From: Cladophialophora immunda
Lineage: Eukaryota > Ascomycota > Eurotiomycetes > Chaetothyriales > Herpotrichiellaceae
Reading direction: 5' to 3'
Assembly: GCF_000835495.1 (NCBI RefSeq)
Contig: NW_015622542.1
Location: 4,610,485 to 4,674,484, forward strand
DNA: 64,000 nucleotides
Shown: positions 54,317 to 64,000 of the stretch, in pieces
Position numbering within the stretch: position 1 is the first letter of the stretch
Layout of the letters: every line of letters starts with the position of its first letter
Translations under genes and position numbers: made by a program
The notes under the pieces: generated by a model
Told to the model about the DNA's origin: nothing
Databases searched by the model: none
The model's input: only the letters and a program-made list of their open reading frames with translations

Positions 54317-56128
54317 ATGGCCAAGGTCTTCAGGAACTACAAAATCATCGCGGTGGAGAAGCAGTTGGAACGCCAGAGCAAGATCCCCAAAGAATGGCTG
54401 CTTCCCTCAGATCGATACCGTGGAGTCACAAACCTCATGCAGGTACCACCAACGTGTGGCATCTTGAGCGACACCGAGTGCCATATCACCTCCGACTTTG
54501 ACGCCACCGCGCTTCTGGAGAAGCTCAAGGATGGAGTTTGGTCCGCGGAACAGGTCACGGTCGCCTTCTGCAAGAGGGCAGCCATTGCTCATCAGCTGGT
54601 TGGTAGACTTCTTCTTCGTCTCGAGGCATCGAGGCATCGAGACTAATCGGTGCAACAGACCAACTGCCTGACCGAGATTTTCTTCGACAAAGCCATCGAG
54701 CGAGCGCGCACACTTGATCGCGAACGGCAACAGAATCCTCAAAAGCCGCTCCGCCCGCTCCACGGCCTCCCAATCTCGCTCAAAGACAGCTTCCAGGTCG
54801 CGGGGTACGATACGTCGACCGGATTGGCGTGTTTTGTCAACGAGCCAGCGGACGAGGACAGTGGGACCGCCGCCATGCTGCTGGAGTTGGGCGCTGTGCT
54901 TTACTGCAAGACCAATCTTCCACAGACCATCATGACCGGCGATAGCGACAACAATGTCTTCGGCAGGACCTTGAACCCTCGCAACACGGCGTTGACGGCA
55001 GGTGGAAGCACCGGCGGCGAGGGCGCCCTTCTTGCCCTTCGGGGTAGCGTGCTTGGTGTCGGTACCGATATTGGCGGGAGCATTCGGATCCCCTCGCTCT
55101 GCAACAGCCTTTATGGATTTCGACCCAGTGTCGGCTTGGTGCCACACGGGGGCGTGAGGGACCTCACCACCCCTGGAACGGATGGGGTGCGCTCGTCGGC
55201 GGGCCCCATGGCGACATCTCTCCGGGATGTTGCTCTTTTCCTCAAAACCACCATGCAGGCGGGAACGTGGCGGTATGACAGCACTGTGATCTCTGTGCCG
55301 TGGGTGAATCTCGAGCCCAAGCGAAAGCTTCGGATAGGCCTCGTCCTGGACGACGGTATCTACACGCCTTCACCACCGGTTCGACGAGGACTCGAAAAGG
55401 CAGCGGATCTTCTCCGAGCAAACGAGAATATCGAGCTTATTCCTCTTGTCTTGCCCAATGTCAAAGACCACTATATCGACCTGATCAAGTACTGGACGTT
55501 GTTGGGAAGCGAAGTAAGTGTCGATGTGGTCCACGGGTGCTAAACTGGGAAATTGATCTAACGGAAATCCTTCCATCTTAAGAACTACCTTGAGCTCTTC
55601 GCACGAACGGGCGAGCCCGAAGTTCCTTCAGTCAAAGCCATTGGCATCAATACCTTCCCGGGCACCGACCTCCGCGGGTTCTTCGCCCTCAACGTGCGTC
55701 GCCAAGAAGCAGCACGCAACTACCTCAAGCTCTTCCGAGACAACGCCATCGACGCCATCTTGATGCCGCCGGCCCAGCACACCGCCGTGCCCCTGGACAA
55801 ATGGACAACGGCCAGTTACACCGGCCTGTGGAATTATCTCGACTACCCAGCCGTCGTCATCCCTGTTGATACGGTCTGCGAGTCTGACGTCGCGGATGAG
55901 CCCAGCAATGCGAAATACGGCGAGGAAGATGCTCGCATGTATAGCCTTTGTATGCAAATCACCCCCTCTCGTCGAGATTGACAAGCTGCTGACATTTTTC
56001 ACCTTACAGATACGGGACCCGAAGATTATAAAGACGCGCCTATTTGCGTGCAGCTGGTTGGATACCGATATGCAGATGAAGCGCTGGCCAACGCAGCCGC
56101 CCTCGTAGATTCGATCGTTAATCCGTGA
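54317..56128 (+). CDS. Amidase-signature hydrolase (acetamidase/fatty-acid-amide type)
   Basis: Four exons, 54317-54598, 54659-55513, 55583-55949 and 56010-56128, give 540 residues. The amidase signature is complete: K136 in LPISLKDSF, cis-serine S211 in AGGSTGGEGAL and nucleophile S235 in GTDIGGSIRIP. The Lys-Ser-Ser spacing (75 and 24) equals that of mammalian FAAH (K142, S217, S241). The C-terminus IDAILMPPAQHTAVP, WNYLDYPAVVIPV and PICVQLVGYRYADEAL is typical of fungal AmdS-like enzymes. It hydrolyses a carboxylic amide to acid and ammonia. No signal peptide, so cytosolic. Intron 1 contains a short tandem GAGGCATC repeat. It converges with the membrane-protein gene; the ends are 180 bp apart. 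Confidence 0.92.
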
Positions 56129-56308
56129 CAGAAATCAATGGAAAGGGGAAATTCTCCAGGATGGGATAGCTAGTCGACGAGCGGGCTGAATAGTGTTGAG
56201 TATTGAAGTCGCATCCACAACACTCGGAGGTTAATAGGCAGGAATAGATCATGAGAAACACCCAAGTCATCCATTCCCTTTGAATAGTAGGTATTACTGT
56301 CCTGCATT

Positions 56309-57796
56309 TCAATGTAACGAGCCGGCTTTTTCGTCTGTCGTGGGCGATTCGGCGGCTGGAAACCTGTTGTCAAACATCAACTGCCAAAACCTCGTCTCCT
56401 TCGCGTCCCTGTACCTCTCTTTCTCCATCCTCAACAACGCGGGGAAGAACTCTGGCATGAGCGCCATGCCGGCTTTCGGTATTGTCTTCTCCAGCTCTCT
56501 TATCGCGCCTCGCACAGCGGCGGTCTTCCAGGGCTCCAGATACGGTGGCCCTTCTCTCACGAGCTCGTCGTCCGGCGGCTCCGCTAGGCTGGGCTTGAGC
56601 CAGAATTCATTCTCATCCACTTGTGAACCAATAATCGTCTTTCTCTTCTCATAGGGCTTCATCTTCAGGCCCAGGGCCGCCGGGTCGCGGCGGGCCGAAG
56701 CCACGTATATGTTCTGCAGCATGCCCACGCCCCCAATGAGGAGCAAGTACCAAGTGTTGGACTGGAGCCCGGAGACGGAGATGAGGAGGCAGATCCACAG
56801 GGCGGCTAGGCCTACGAGGCACCAAGACGTTTCTGGGAGGGACTCGGAGGTGGCGGTAGCAAGGGTCTCGAGGTCCCATGCTAACTTGGAACAGCGAAGG
56901 ATCATGGCATAGCGATAACCGCCCCCGCGCGTGAGGCAGACAATTTTCTCCCTCGGGTTAGAGTTGGACTGAAGGTCAGGCTGAGGCTGGCGAGATGATG
57001 GCGTCACAGGGGGAAACCTAGAGATTACGCCTGTACCTCCCTCTGGGTCTGAAGAGGCCATAGCTGATGTAGACTGTTTCTTCCACTTGTCCAGTCGGTT
57101 GTTGGCACGTTTCTCAGACTTATTCAGCCTCCGGCCAGGCCACTTCTCCCTGTTCCACTGACGCAGGCTGCCGGTCAAGAGAGCGAGTAGCGTGCCCGCG
57201 GCAGTGACCAGAAAGATGGCCCAATCATCGTATAGTGCCAGCGGGATGATCGAGAAGCCCAGCTGGGCGGCAATCGTCAGCCAGCTGAGAGCCCAGACGA
57301 AGTCGATGGACGGGCCTGATTCTCCTTCGAGGTCGAAGATGTCGATGCGTAGTGAGACGAAAGGCGGCTCGGCGTCCTGGGGTAGGCCGGCTGTCTTTTT
57401 GTACCACGGGTCCTTCAATTTCTCATATTCAGGGCCCTTCTTGTCCTCTACGTTCAGCTCGTGGTCGCGGATGATACGCGCTAATAGCCAGGAGCGGTTG
57501 GTCCGCGAGTACCCACTGCTGCAGTTAATGACAATGGCTTGAGTCTCTGCATCAGAGGGCATCAGCTGCTTGTCCCCGACGACGGAGGTTAGGGATATGA
57601 AGGCATAGCCAACCCAGCCGAAGGAGAACGCGACGGGCGTAAGGTAAATACGCGGTCCGCCCTCGACCAATTCAACATAGACTCCGAACAGCTGTGCAAT
57701 TGCCTTTTGGACAATGTCGCCGCCAATCAAGAGAAGAAGAGAGAGAATATCTTTAGGATTCTGCCACTGGCTTGATAAGTCGTTGGATGCACCCAT
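56309..57796 (-). CDS. Multi-pass membrane protein of unknown function, fungal family
   Basis: Single exon, 495 residues from the ATG at 57796. About five hydrophobic segments: TPVAFSFGWVGYAFISLTSV, VWALSWLTIAAQLGFSIIPL, WAIFLVTAAGTLLALLTGSL, SWCLVGLAALWICLLISVSG and YLLLIGGVGMLQNIYVASAR. The N-terminal NPKDILSLLLLIGGDIVQKAIAQL and GDKQLMPS..IVINC..G..RTNRSWLL stretches are, from memory, conserved in many filamentous ascomycetes without known function. Cytosolic parts are basic (REKWPGRRLNKSEKRANNR), and the tail after the last helix is acidic and helical. It is head-to-head with the large NLR gene, 470 bp between starts, which suggests shared control and perhaps a joint role. No enzyme motif is seen. 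Confidence 0.8.
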   Translation of the reverse strand: MGASNDLSSQWQNPKDILSLLLLIGGDIVQKAIAQLFGVYVELVEGGPRIYLTPVAFSFGWVGYAFISLTSVVGDKQLMPSDAETQAIVINCSSGYSRTNRSWLLARIIRDHELNVEDKKGPEYEKLKDPWYKKTAGLPQDAEPPFVSLRIDIFDLEGESGPSIDFVWALSWLTIAAQLGFSIIPLALYDDWAIFLVTAAGTLLALLTGSLRQWNREKWPGRRLNKSEKRANNRLDKWKKQSTSAMASSDPEGGTGVISRFPPVTPSSRQPQPDLQSNSNPREKIVCLTRGGGYRYAMILRCSKLAWDLETLATATSESLPETSWCLVGLAALWICLLISVSGLQSNTWYLLLIGGVGMLQNIYVASARRDPAALGLKMKPYEKRKTIIGSQVDENEFWLKPSLAEPPDDELVREGPPYLEPWKTAAVRGAIRELEKTIPKAGMALMPEFFPALLRMEKERYRDAKETRFWQLMFDNRFPAAESPTTDEKAGSLH

Positions 57797-58266
57797 CAGT
57801 GAATTTACTTCAGGGACGGCTTGTTGAAATTGCTTCGAATTCTCGATCCAGTGATTGCTTTCAGCCGCTCAACATGTTGGTCAGGGACAGCGGCAGCCTT
57901 ATGTCGGGTTGTTTGGACTACCATAGTAATCGTTTTGACGAATGCCTGTGTGCCAGCGTGAAATCACATTTCGACCAAATATTCTGCACAAGCCACGTCG
58001 GTTCAACGAGGGCTGTGTTGGTGGCGTCCAGTTGCATGCAATCGGGCGCAGTCAGGTGCAGAGCGCCCGGATGCATTTGGCGTTGGTGGCGGGGTAATGA
58101 TTACTCGCCCCTCATTTACACGTCTTCAAAGCCCAAGTCGCCGTCACTGAATCACCTTCTCTCCATTATATTGATTGTCGTTTGTCCTGAGCGCGTTGGC
58201 CATGAAACAACAGCATCGAAATCGAGCGGATAGACCCTGCTAAAGGACACCGATCAGGCTGAACCA
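57797..58266. promoter_or_regulatory. Bidirectional promoter between the membrane-protein and NLR genes
   Basis: 470 bp separate the two start codons, short enough for a shared regulatory region. No TATA box stands out. GC-rich blocks such as GTTGGTGGCGTCCAG lie in the middle. Confidence 0.5.
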
Positions 58267-61200
58267 ATGGACTCCGTAAGCCACGCTAAAGGTGGGACAA
58301 CACCGACTGATGAGAAGGTTCTGAGCGAGGAAGTTAAATCAGAGCTTGTTCAGGAAGCGTTCGACAGGATCCTCGTGATATTGCAACAGCTTGGCGTCTA
58401 TCGAAAATCACCCAAGTTCTTCGTAATCTACGCCCATGAGAACGACAAGGCTGAAGTCAAAGCACACCAAGAAGTAGTGAAAGACTATATTTCCTGGTTC
58501 AAGAAAGCTCGCCTCAATGTGGATTCGGATAAATCACCACATGGATATGGCCCGGTTATCAACCCTGCCCACCGAGGAGCAAGTGTTGACATTATCGAAA
58601 ATCAGATCTGCTTGCTACCGAAGATATCAGATGGACGTAATGTAGACTATGTCTTGGTCTTCTACTCCAAATTACTTGCCAAGTACATGCTGTTTGAGCG
58701 CAACTTCAAGGACAATGACCACAACCAGACATACTCCGAAGCAATTACCGAGGTCTGCAAGGCCTGCAAAGACGGTGAACATAGCGCACCTGAATCACAA
58801 AGTGGCAAAGCTGAATTCTGGGAGAACTTGCGGGAGGCAGTCCGGAGTGTTCAGGAACGGTACTCTCAAATCATGGGAGACGATTTCCACCATGTTTTGA
58901 CCGAAATGGCGATTTTACGCTTCAGAAATCAGACGGTGCACCATAATTACACAATTCCCATCATTCTTTTCGACAATGAAAATTGTCCTGAGCTGCGGTG
59001 GCAAGCGCAGTTCGCAAACACGAAAGCTTCTCAGCTTCGGCTTGAGCTAAGACAGCAACATCAACCTAAAATGGAGAAGCAGAATGAACCGAAAACAAAG
59101 GAGCAGAATCAACTCCAAACAGGGGATCAGGGCCAACAAAAAACAGAGGAGCATCAGCCAAAACTGTCTGGGCGTCATGACCTCTTCTTCAAGATCTTAT
59201 TGATGTTTGAAACGTTTGAGAAAAACAGGCCACTGATTGAGGCTTTGCGCGGCTGCTTTGAGGAATTTCAAATCCTCTTGGAAAAAGAAACGTTGAAACC
59301 TGAGGAGTACCATACCCAACGAGAAGTCATCCTTTTGAAAGCTCTGGATGATCTGATCAACACCAAGCAAGGCTGGATGATGGACAGACCCGTAACCAGA
59401 GACGGCATTCGGGATGTTCTGAATCTATATTCCATGATCGATCGCAAATCAATGCAACGAGTGTCCGGAGACATACTACCAGAAAGCTTAGACGACACCA
59501 TGCTGGCCGTGGCTGTACGATCAACTTCTAGAGATGCGGAGAGAGAAACCGTGCCGTTACACAACCTCTTTGACGAAAGAGAACTAGAGGGCGGTACGAA
59601 GATCAAACCTAAACGAATCTTTATCCAAGGCAGACCAGGGGTTGGAAAGACGACGCTATGCAGACGCATCATGTATGAGTACTCTTGGCATGAGAGCTTA
59701 CGCCTAATGTTTGACCTGGTGGTTCGAGTCCCCGTACGCAAACTTGAATACTTTACTAGTCTGGACAGTCTGTTGTTTGACGAATACTTTCGCGTTACTG
59801 CGAATGGCAGCGACATGTCAAAATATCTGGCGAATCTGATTCTAGGCGAAGAAAGTGCCGAAGGAGAAGGTGCCAACAAAAAGAATGCCAGATTCCTGAT
59901 TATTCTGGATGGTCTAGACGAAGCTCAACATTGGCCACGGAGTAAACGTGCCTTGCTCCAGAAGCTGATGGGTCGACCAGATGTGATCATCACATCACGA
60001 TCTTACGACCATGATATTTTACCGGTTGATCTCGAGCTCGAAGCTTTAGGGCTCAGCATGGAGAGTATAGAAGCATATCTGGAAAACACTCAAATTGTCC
60101 CGAATGGCACGGCCGCTGACATTCGGGGTTTCATCGAAAGACATCCATTGGTCAAGGGAATCGTTCAATTACCTATCATCCTGGATATTATCTGCTACAG
60201 CTGGAACGAACTTCAGTGGCAGAAGGCAAGTAACCTTGAAAAGCGAGACGCACCTGAAGGAGAGCTTGAATCGGAGCGTGAGAACAAACGTCTGAAACGC
60301 TCCCATAGGTCTCCAATAGCACAAGGGTGCGACAGCATTAGTCGACCGCGTTCCTGCTCTGAGGTCGGCGAGGGCGATCCTCAGGGTAGGCGCGCTACAC
60401 CACAGCCTAATTCACAAGACGAGGACGAGCATTCACAAGAAGAGGATGCACAAGAAGAGGACCTTGGTCCACAAGGAATAACGGTTCTATATCAGGCTGT
60501 TATACGCACACTATGGCGCAAAGATATCCCAGAGTTGGGCAAAGTGGACCACGGCGAGCCTGTGACCCCTGATATCGTTAATGCCCTGCAGGATGGGACC
60601 CGCCTGGAGCGATTGGTTCGGGCTGAAAGCGATGTCCTGGGAGAGATAGCCATCAGCATGATGGAGTCAGATCGCCTGGAGTTTACGGACAAAGATATCA
60701 CCGCCGCCATTCGACGATTGGAAACAAGTGGGACCCAATTACCTCTCAGCTTAGAAAGAAACCTCCGGAAGCTCTCTCTTCTTCGTTCGTCCCGCGCGAA
60801 AGATAGTCGGAGGCACAGGCATAGTTTCGTTCATCTCACGTTCCAAGAGTTCTTTGCAGCTCAACATTTGGCTCGCGATGGCGATCGCCTCAAGGCTCAT
60901 CTGCAAAGGCACAAATACAACCGTCGATACGAAATTGTCTGGAGGTTCGTCGCTGGCAGTCTGTCGGACGCCAGATGCGTAAATGACTTCTTCAAACTTC
61001 TGGACCAAGAACCAAGAGATATTGTCGGTACACAGCATATTCATCTGACCATGCACTGCTTGAGCGAGTGCCAGCACCGAATTGAGCAGAGTTTTAGGGC
61101 CACGATTCAAAAGAGACTCGCAGAATGGAACTTGCTAGAGATTGGCCTTGGGAAATTGAACCGTATTGGTGCCTTTCCTGCATTTCCAGAGAGTATTCTT

Positions 61201-63219
61201 TATGACCAGCTGTCTCAGCTAGCACTCCAACCCGAGAAACAAAATATCAGTGTCAGTCTGCTCCTCCAGGAATTTTCCGCGCGAACGCCACTCTCTGAGA
61301 AGAGTATCCGTCGCATATTGGAGCTTGCCGCAGACAACAAATGGATTGCCGAATATATTTCGAATTATTCCTACATTCTGGCGCCATTACCTCCTAGTAT
61401 TATCGAAGATGTGGTGGAGAATTTAAAGGAATCTAATCTCTTACTAGCAATCCTCTGTCAAAAGAAACTACCAGAAGATGTCGAGGCATTCTTCATGGGG
61501 CAGATACGATCAAAGACAGATAAGCGAAAAGTTGCACAATATATCCTGGAACGTCAGGAACACTTGTCCGATGCCACCATCAAAGAGCTGGATGGCTGGC
61601 TGAGACCTGGTCACACAGGTCATTGGGGAACAGCGTGCTCTATCTTGCAGAATCAGTCAAAACTTCCTAAAGAAACGGTTGATTTCGCGATCGATGATTT
61701 GTGCACCACACGTACAGGCTCTTATGAAATATTACGGGAACGGATTGACCTTCATCCAGAAGCTGTTACTAAAGTGTTGGACTACTTTGAATATGCCATT
61801 TCTGGAAAAGGAGAGACTCTTCCTCCGAAGATACCATTCTATATAAACTGTTCCAAGTTGCTGCCGGGCGATATCAAAAAGTTGGGAACATGCCTTCAAT
61901 TGAGTATCACACACATACAGCAAAACCGACGGTACTGGGCCGAATCAATGGGCCGCATAGTCTCTGCCTTGAACGACCAAAACCGCAGCCTACCAGTGGA
62001 AATCTTGAGGATGTTCGTACAAATGCTGGGCGTAGATTGCACAGAAAGGAAATATGAGATTGGCATATACTATACGTTGGGTCGGCACCATCCCCCTCAC
62101 CCGGATGTCATTGATGCAATTCGTGATTTGTGCGCAATCTACCCCAGGAAAGCTGTCCGCGCTCTCAAAGGACAGCTTGAACTTGTGAATGAGGCATTTG
62201 AATGGGCCATAGATAAAATTACACGGAGATTTTACGATTCCCCTCTGGAGGGTGCTGAAGAGGGCGCTAAAGATGATTTTGCAATTGCTATTAGCGGCCT
62301 TGAAGGACAACAAAATCTCCCGGCCCATGTGGTGGAAGCTTGGACGGAAATGCTGGAAATAAAGGTTCGTGAAGGACCTAAGCACTCTTTGCGCGAGATC
62401 GGAAACCTCATTCAGCTAGGAGAGTTGATCACCAAACAAGAAAGCCTCCGCTCGAAGGTCATCGATGCCTTCGTTTCTTTAGTCGAAGATTTCGCCGTGT
62501 TATATGAGGGTATCGGGCCGACTTTATCCGATATCTATGGTCGACCGGTCTTCGTTAAGCCGTTGATCAATGTGATTGTGAATTCTGAGAGAGAATTTCA
62601 AGCGATTGCTGCAGCATTGGTATTGAACTGGGAGACGAACCTCTGTCAGGAGTGGGTGGACTGTTTGAGGGACATGCTGACTGTTAGGCCTCATTCCGCT
62701 TTGGAAGCTAGCAAATCGCTGGCCGCTGCCGTTCTGCTTTGCAAGCAAGTTAAGCTTCACACAAGCATTATCTCGACTCTTCACGAATTCACTAGTTCAG
62801 GCGAGTACGATTACGGGTTTGGGATCCTCCGGTTGAAGCGGCACCGCCAAGAGGACTGTGAACAGAAAGCGGCACAGAGGATCCTAGACGCAATGCTCTT
62901 CGCCATAGCCAACATGGGGAGACTCTGGGGTGGGCGGCACATCGAGCAGTTCTGCGAAAATCTTGAGGGATTTGATTGTTCCGCCATACGGGATATCCTG
63001 CGCACGGCACTTCTACAGCGACCGTTTGAGGACACGGTCCCTGCATATATCGATGGAGAAAACATTTGGTACTATGACGCGAACGGAAAATTGGTGTCTC
63101 GTCATCTGGAAAAACCAAATAAATTCCGAAAACGATTCCGGAGGGCTCAACGAGAGGCAGGGATTCCGGAGTGGGGGCTCGTAGCAGCCACTGCGAGCAG
63201 GGACAGTTGGTTGCAGTAG
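58267..63219 (+). CDS. NLR-type STAND NTPase: TIR/SEFIR-like domain, NACHT, C-terminal helical repeats
   Basis: Intronless, 1650 residues from the ATG at 58267. Residues about 50-175 resemble a TIR/SEFIR fold: FFVIYAHENDKAEV, YISWFKKARLNVDSDKSPHG and VDYVLVFYSKLLAKYMLFE. A linker holds four 8-residue repeats (266-297). NACHT follows: Walker A GRPGVGKTT (K461), Walker B FLIILDGLDEA (D548, D551), sensor DVIITSRSYD, and the winged-helix part near FVHLTFQEFFAAQHLA. A disordered acidic insert with NKRLKR (673-678) splits the NACHT-winged-helix region. Residues about 960-1560 hold degenerate helical units starting LP or HP followed by I/V and D/E (LPKETVDFAIDDL, LPVEILRMFVQML, HPPHPDVIDAIRDL, LPAHVVEAWTEML). 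Such receptors act in non-self recognition or cell death through ligand-induced oligomerisation. The effector outcome is unknown; TIR-like domains may signal or consume NAD. Confidence 0.88.
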   Translation: MDSVSHAKGGTTPTDEKVLSEEVKSELVQEAFDRILVILQQLGVYRKSPKFFVIYAHENDKAEVKAHQEVVKDYISWFKKARLNVDSDKSPHGYGPVINPAHRGASVDIIENQICLLPKISDGRNVDYVLVFYSKLLAKYMLFERNFKDNDHNQTYSEAITEVCKACKDGEHSAPESQSGKAEFWENLREAVRSVQERYSQIMGDDFHHVLTEMAILRFRNQTVHHNYTIPIILFDNENCPELRWQAQFANTKASQLRLELRQQHQPKMEKQNEPKTKEQNQLQTGDQGQQKTEEHQPKLSGRHDLFFKILLMFETFEKNRPLIEALRGCFEEFQILLEKETLKPEEYHTQREVILLKALDDLINTKQGWMMDRPVTRDGIRDVLNLYSMIDRKSMQRVSGDILPESLDDTMLAVAVRSTSRDAERETVPLHNLFDERELEGGTKIKPKRIFIQGRPGVGKTTLCRRIMYEYSWHESLRLMFDLVVRVPVRKLEYFTSLDSLLFDEYFRVTANGSDMSKYLANLILGEESAEGEGANKKNARFLIILDGLDEAQHWPRSKRALLQKLMGRPDVIITSRSYDHDILPVDLELEALGLSMESIEAYLENTQIVPNGTAADIRGFIERHPLVKGIVQLPIILDIICYSWNELQWQKASNLEKRDAPEGELESERENKRLKRSHRSPIAQGCDSISRPRSCSEVGEGDPQGRRATPQPNSQDEDEHSQEEDAQEEDLGPQGITVLYQAVIRTLWRKDIPELGKVDHGEPVTPDIVNALQDGTRLERLVRAESDVLGEIAISMMESDRLEFTDKDITAAIRRLETSGTQLPLSLERNLRKLSLLRSSRAKDSRRHRHSFVHLTFQEFFAAQHLARDGDRLKAHLQRHKYNRRYEIVWRFVAGSLSDARCVNDFFKLLDQEPRDIVGTQHIHLTMHCLSECQHRIEQSFRATIQKRLAEWNLLEIGLGKLNRIGAFPAFPESILYDQLSQLALQPEKQNISVSLLLQEFSARTPLSEKSIRRILELAADNKWIAEYISNYSYILAPLPPSIIEDVVENLKESNLLLAILCQKKLPEDVEAFFMGQIRSKTDKRKVAQYILERQEHLSDATIKELDGWLRPGHTGHWGTACSILQNQSKLPKETVDFAIDDLCTTRTGSYEILRERIDLHPEAVTKVLDYFEYAISGKGETLPPKIPFYINCSKLLPGDIKKLGTCLQLSITHIQQNRRYWAESMGRIVSALNDQNRSLPVEILRMFVQMLGVDCTERKYEIGIYYTLGRHHPPHPDVIDAIRDLCAIYPRKAVRALKGQLELVNEAFEWAIDKITRRFYDSPLEGAEEGAKDDFAIAISGLEGQQNLPAHVVEAWTEMLEIKVREGPKHSLREIGNLIQLGELITKQESLRSKVIDAFVSLVEDFAVLYEGIGPTLSDIYGRPVFVKPLINVIVNSEREFQAIAAALVLNWETNLCQEWVDCLRDMLTVRPHSALEASKSLAAAVLLCKQVKLHTSIISTLHEFTSSGEYDYGFGILRLKRHRQEDCEQKAAQRILDAMLFAIANMGRLWGGRHIEQFCENLEGFDCSAIRDILRTALLQRPFEDTVPAYIDGENIWYYDANGKLVSRHLEKPNKFRKRFRRAQREAGIPEWGLVAATASRDSWLQ
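59062..59157 (+). repeat. 24-bp x 4 in-frame tandem repeat in the NLR linker
   Basis: Four consecutive 24-nt units code QPKMEKQN, EPKTKEQN, QLQTGDQG and QQKTEEHQ (residues 266-297). Divergence between units is moderate, so the array is not brand new. Unit gain or loss would keep the frame. Confidence 0.75.
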
Positions 63220-64000
63220 AATGCCGGGGCTGAGGCAGAGACATACTGATACAATTAGTGAACAAGGAATCTTCGAATAGGATTTCACAATCAATGAGGA
63301 ATCGAACGACATGAAATGCAAGGCTACGCAGTGGAATGGCCATACCACAAACAGACAGGGTGAAGTATTAGCGTACAAAAAGACGATGGAAACCACAGAG
63401 ACTAGGCAATGCTATTCAAGGGAGCTCATTCGTAGAAGTATAAAGACTTACGGCTCAGTAATGGCAACAAAGCTGTCGCGGCTGTCCCAAGAAAAAGAGG
63501 GGGGGGGCGAATCTTCTCGTGTGGTCGATCCATACAACTAAAAGCGCATGGAATTCGTCAGGTCAAAGCCACACAGTCACTCAGCTACTAGAGTTTTAGG
63601 CCACGACTGATGTGCTGCGGATTACTATCAGCGGAGCGAATGTGTGCATTCTCTTGATATGTATTTGACTGGCAAGGCTCCGCTTGTATCCACCGAGTGT
63701 TACTGACGAGGCTGAATACGCAACACCTTCTCCGGCTAAACATCGGAGAAGAGGGGCCTTGGCAAGTCCCCGCCATCGTCATCCACTGCCCTCGCTGCAA
63801 CTTGCACCAGGCTTCACATCATTTGTTTCCAGACCACCTACATCGCACTTTTCCCGCTACTGCCTATATTTCACAAATCCGACCTCTCCTGAACCAAGAT
63901 CTGAAGACACTTCTTCCCTCGCAACCTCCTGATACAGCTAACCGCTCTATCTGCGCTAATTCGCCTGAACGGCTAGCCGCCGTATCCGCGCAAGGAACAG
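63220..64000. other. Right end of the window, no gene supported
   Basis: 781 bp after the NLR stop. An 82-codon frame at 63684-63932 starts with TTG and is Pro/Ser-rich without a domain; it may belong to an exon or leader of a gene beyond the window. A G-run lies near 63501. Confidence 0.45.

Noticed and set aside
59720..59735. GGTTCGAGTCCCCGT, like a tRNA T-arm
   Set aside because: It lies inside the NLR coding frame and has no matching acceptor stem or anticodon arm around it.

Overview
The window is nuclear DNA of a filamentous ascomycete, most likely a eurotiomycete (Aspergillus/Penicillium relatives). This rests on short 49-124 nt spliceosomal introns with GT..CTRAY..AG signals, a hacA-type bZIP gene carrying the 20-nt non-spliceosomal intron, and fungus-restricted families: HET, NACHT-type NLR, LaeA-like methyltransferases, an ACS-family transporter, yapsin-like protease, a DUF5519 luciferase-domain protein and Arp9. 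Species cannot be fixed from the sequence. All exon models were read by eye from splice signals and frame, without homology search or RNA data.

Left part (1-15 kb), mostly housekeeping and metabolism: the unfolded-protein-response factor hacA (5' end outside the window), a CCCH plus RING-IBR-RING ubiquitin ligase, the chromatin-remodelling subunit Arp9, an anion:cation symporter divergent from a TauD/TfdA-type Fe(II)/2-oxoglutarate dioxygenase, and mitochondrial succinyl-CoA:3-ketoacid CoA-transferase.

Middle (15-28 kb), accessory in character: a membrane-anchored HET-domain protein, a divergent pair of methyltransferases (plant-type O-methyltransferase and LaeA-like), an NLR pseudogene cut by an LTR-like repeat whose relative lies at 15 kb, and a mucin-like secreted surface protein. 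From 28 to 45 kb are two S10 serine carboxypeptidases, a CAX-type Ca2+/H+ exchanger, a small unknown two-exon gene, the DUF5519 protein and a Fum8-like two-domain alpha-oxoamine synthase.

Right part (45-64 kb): a Zn2Cys6 regulator, an intronless laccase-like multicopper oxidase with a probable GPI tail, a yapsin-like aspartic protease, an amidase with the FAAH-type Lys-Ser-Ser spacing, and a head-to-head pair consisting of a multi-pass membrane protein of unknown function and a 1650-residue intronless NLR (TIR/SEFIR-like N-terminus, NACHT, long unrecognised helical repeat region). That pair is the best candidate for an undescribed immunity or allorecognition module. The single-chain oxoamine synthase, whose second domain has lost the PLP lysine, is the best candidate for unusual metabolism.
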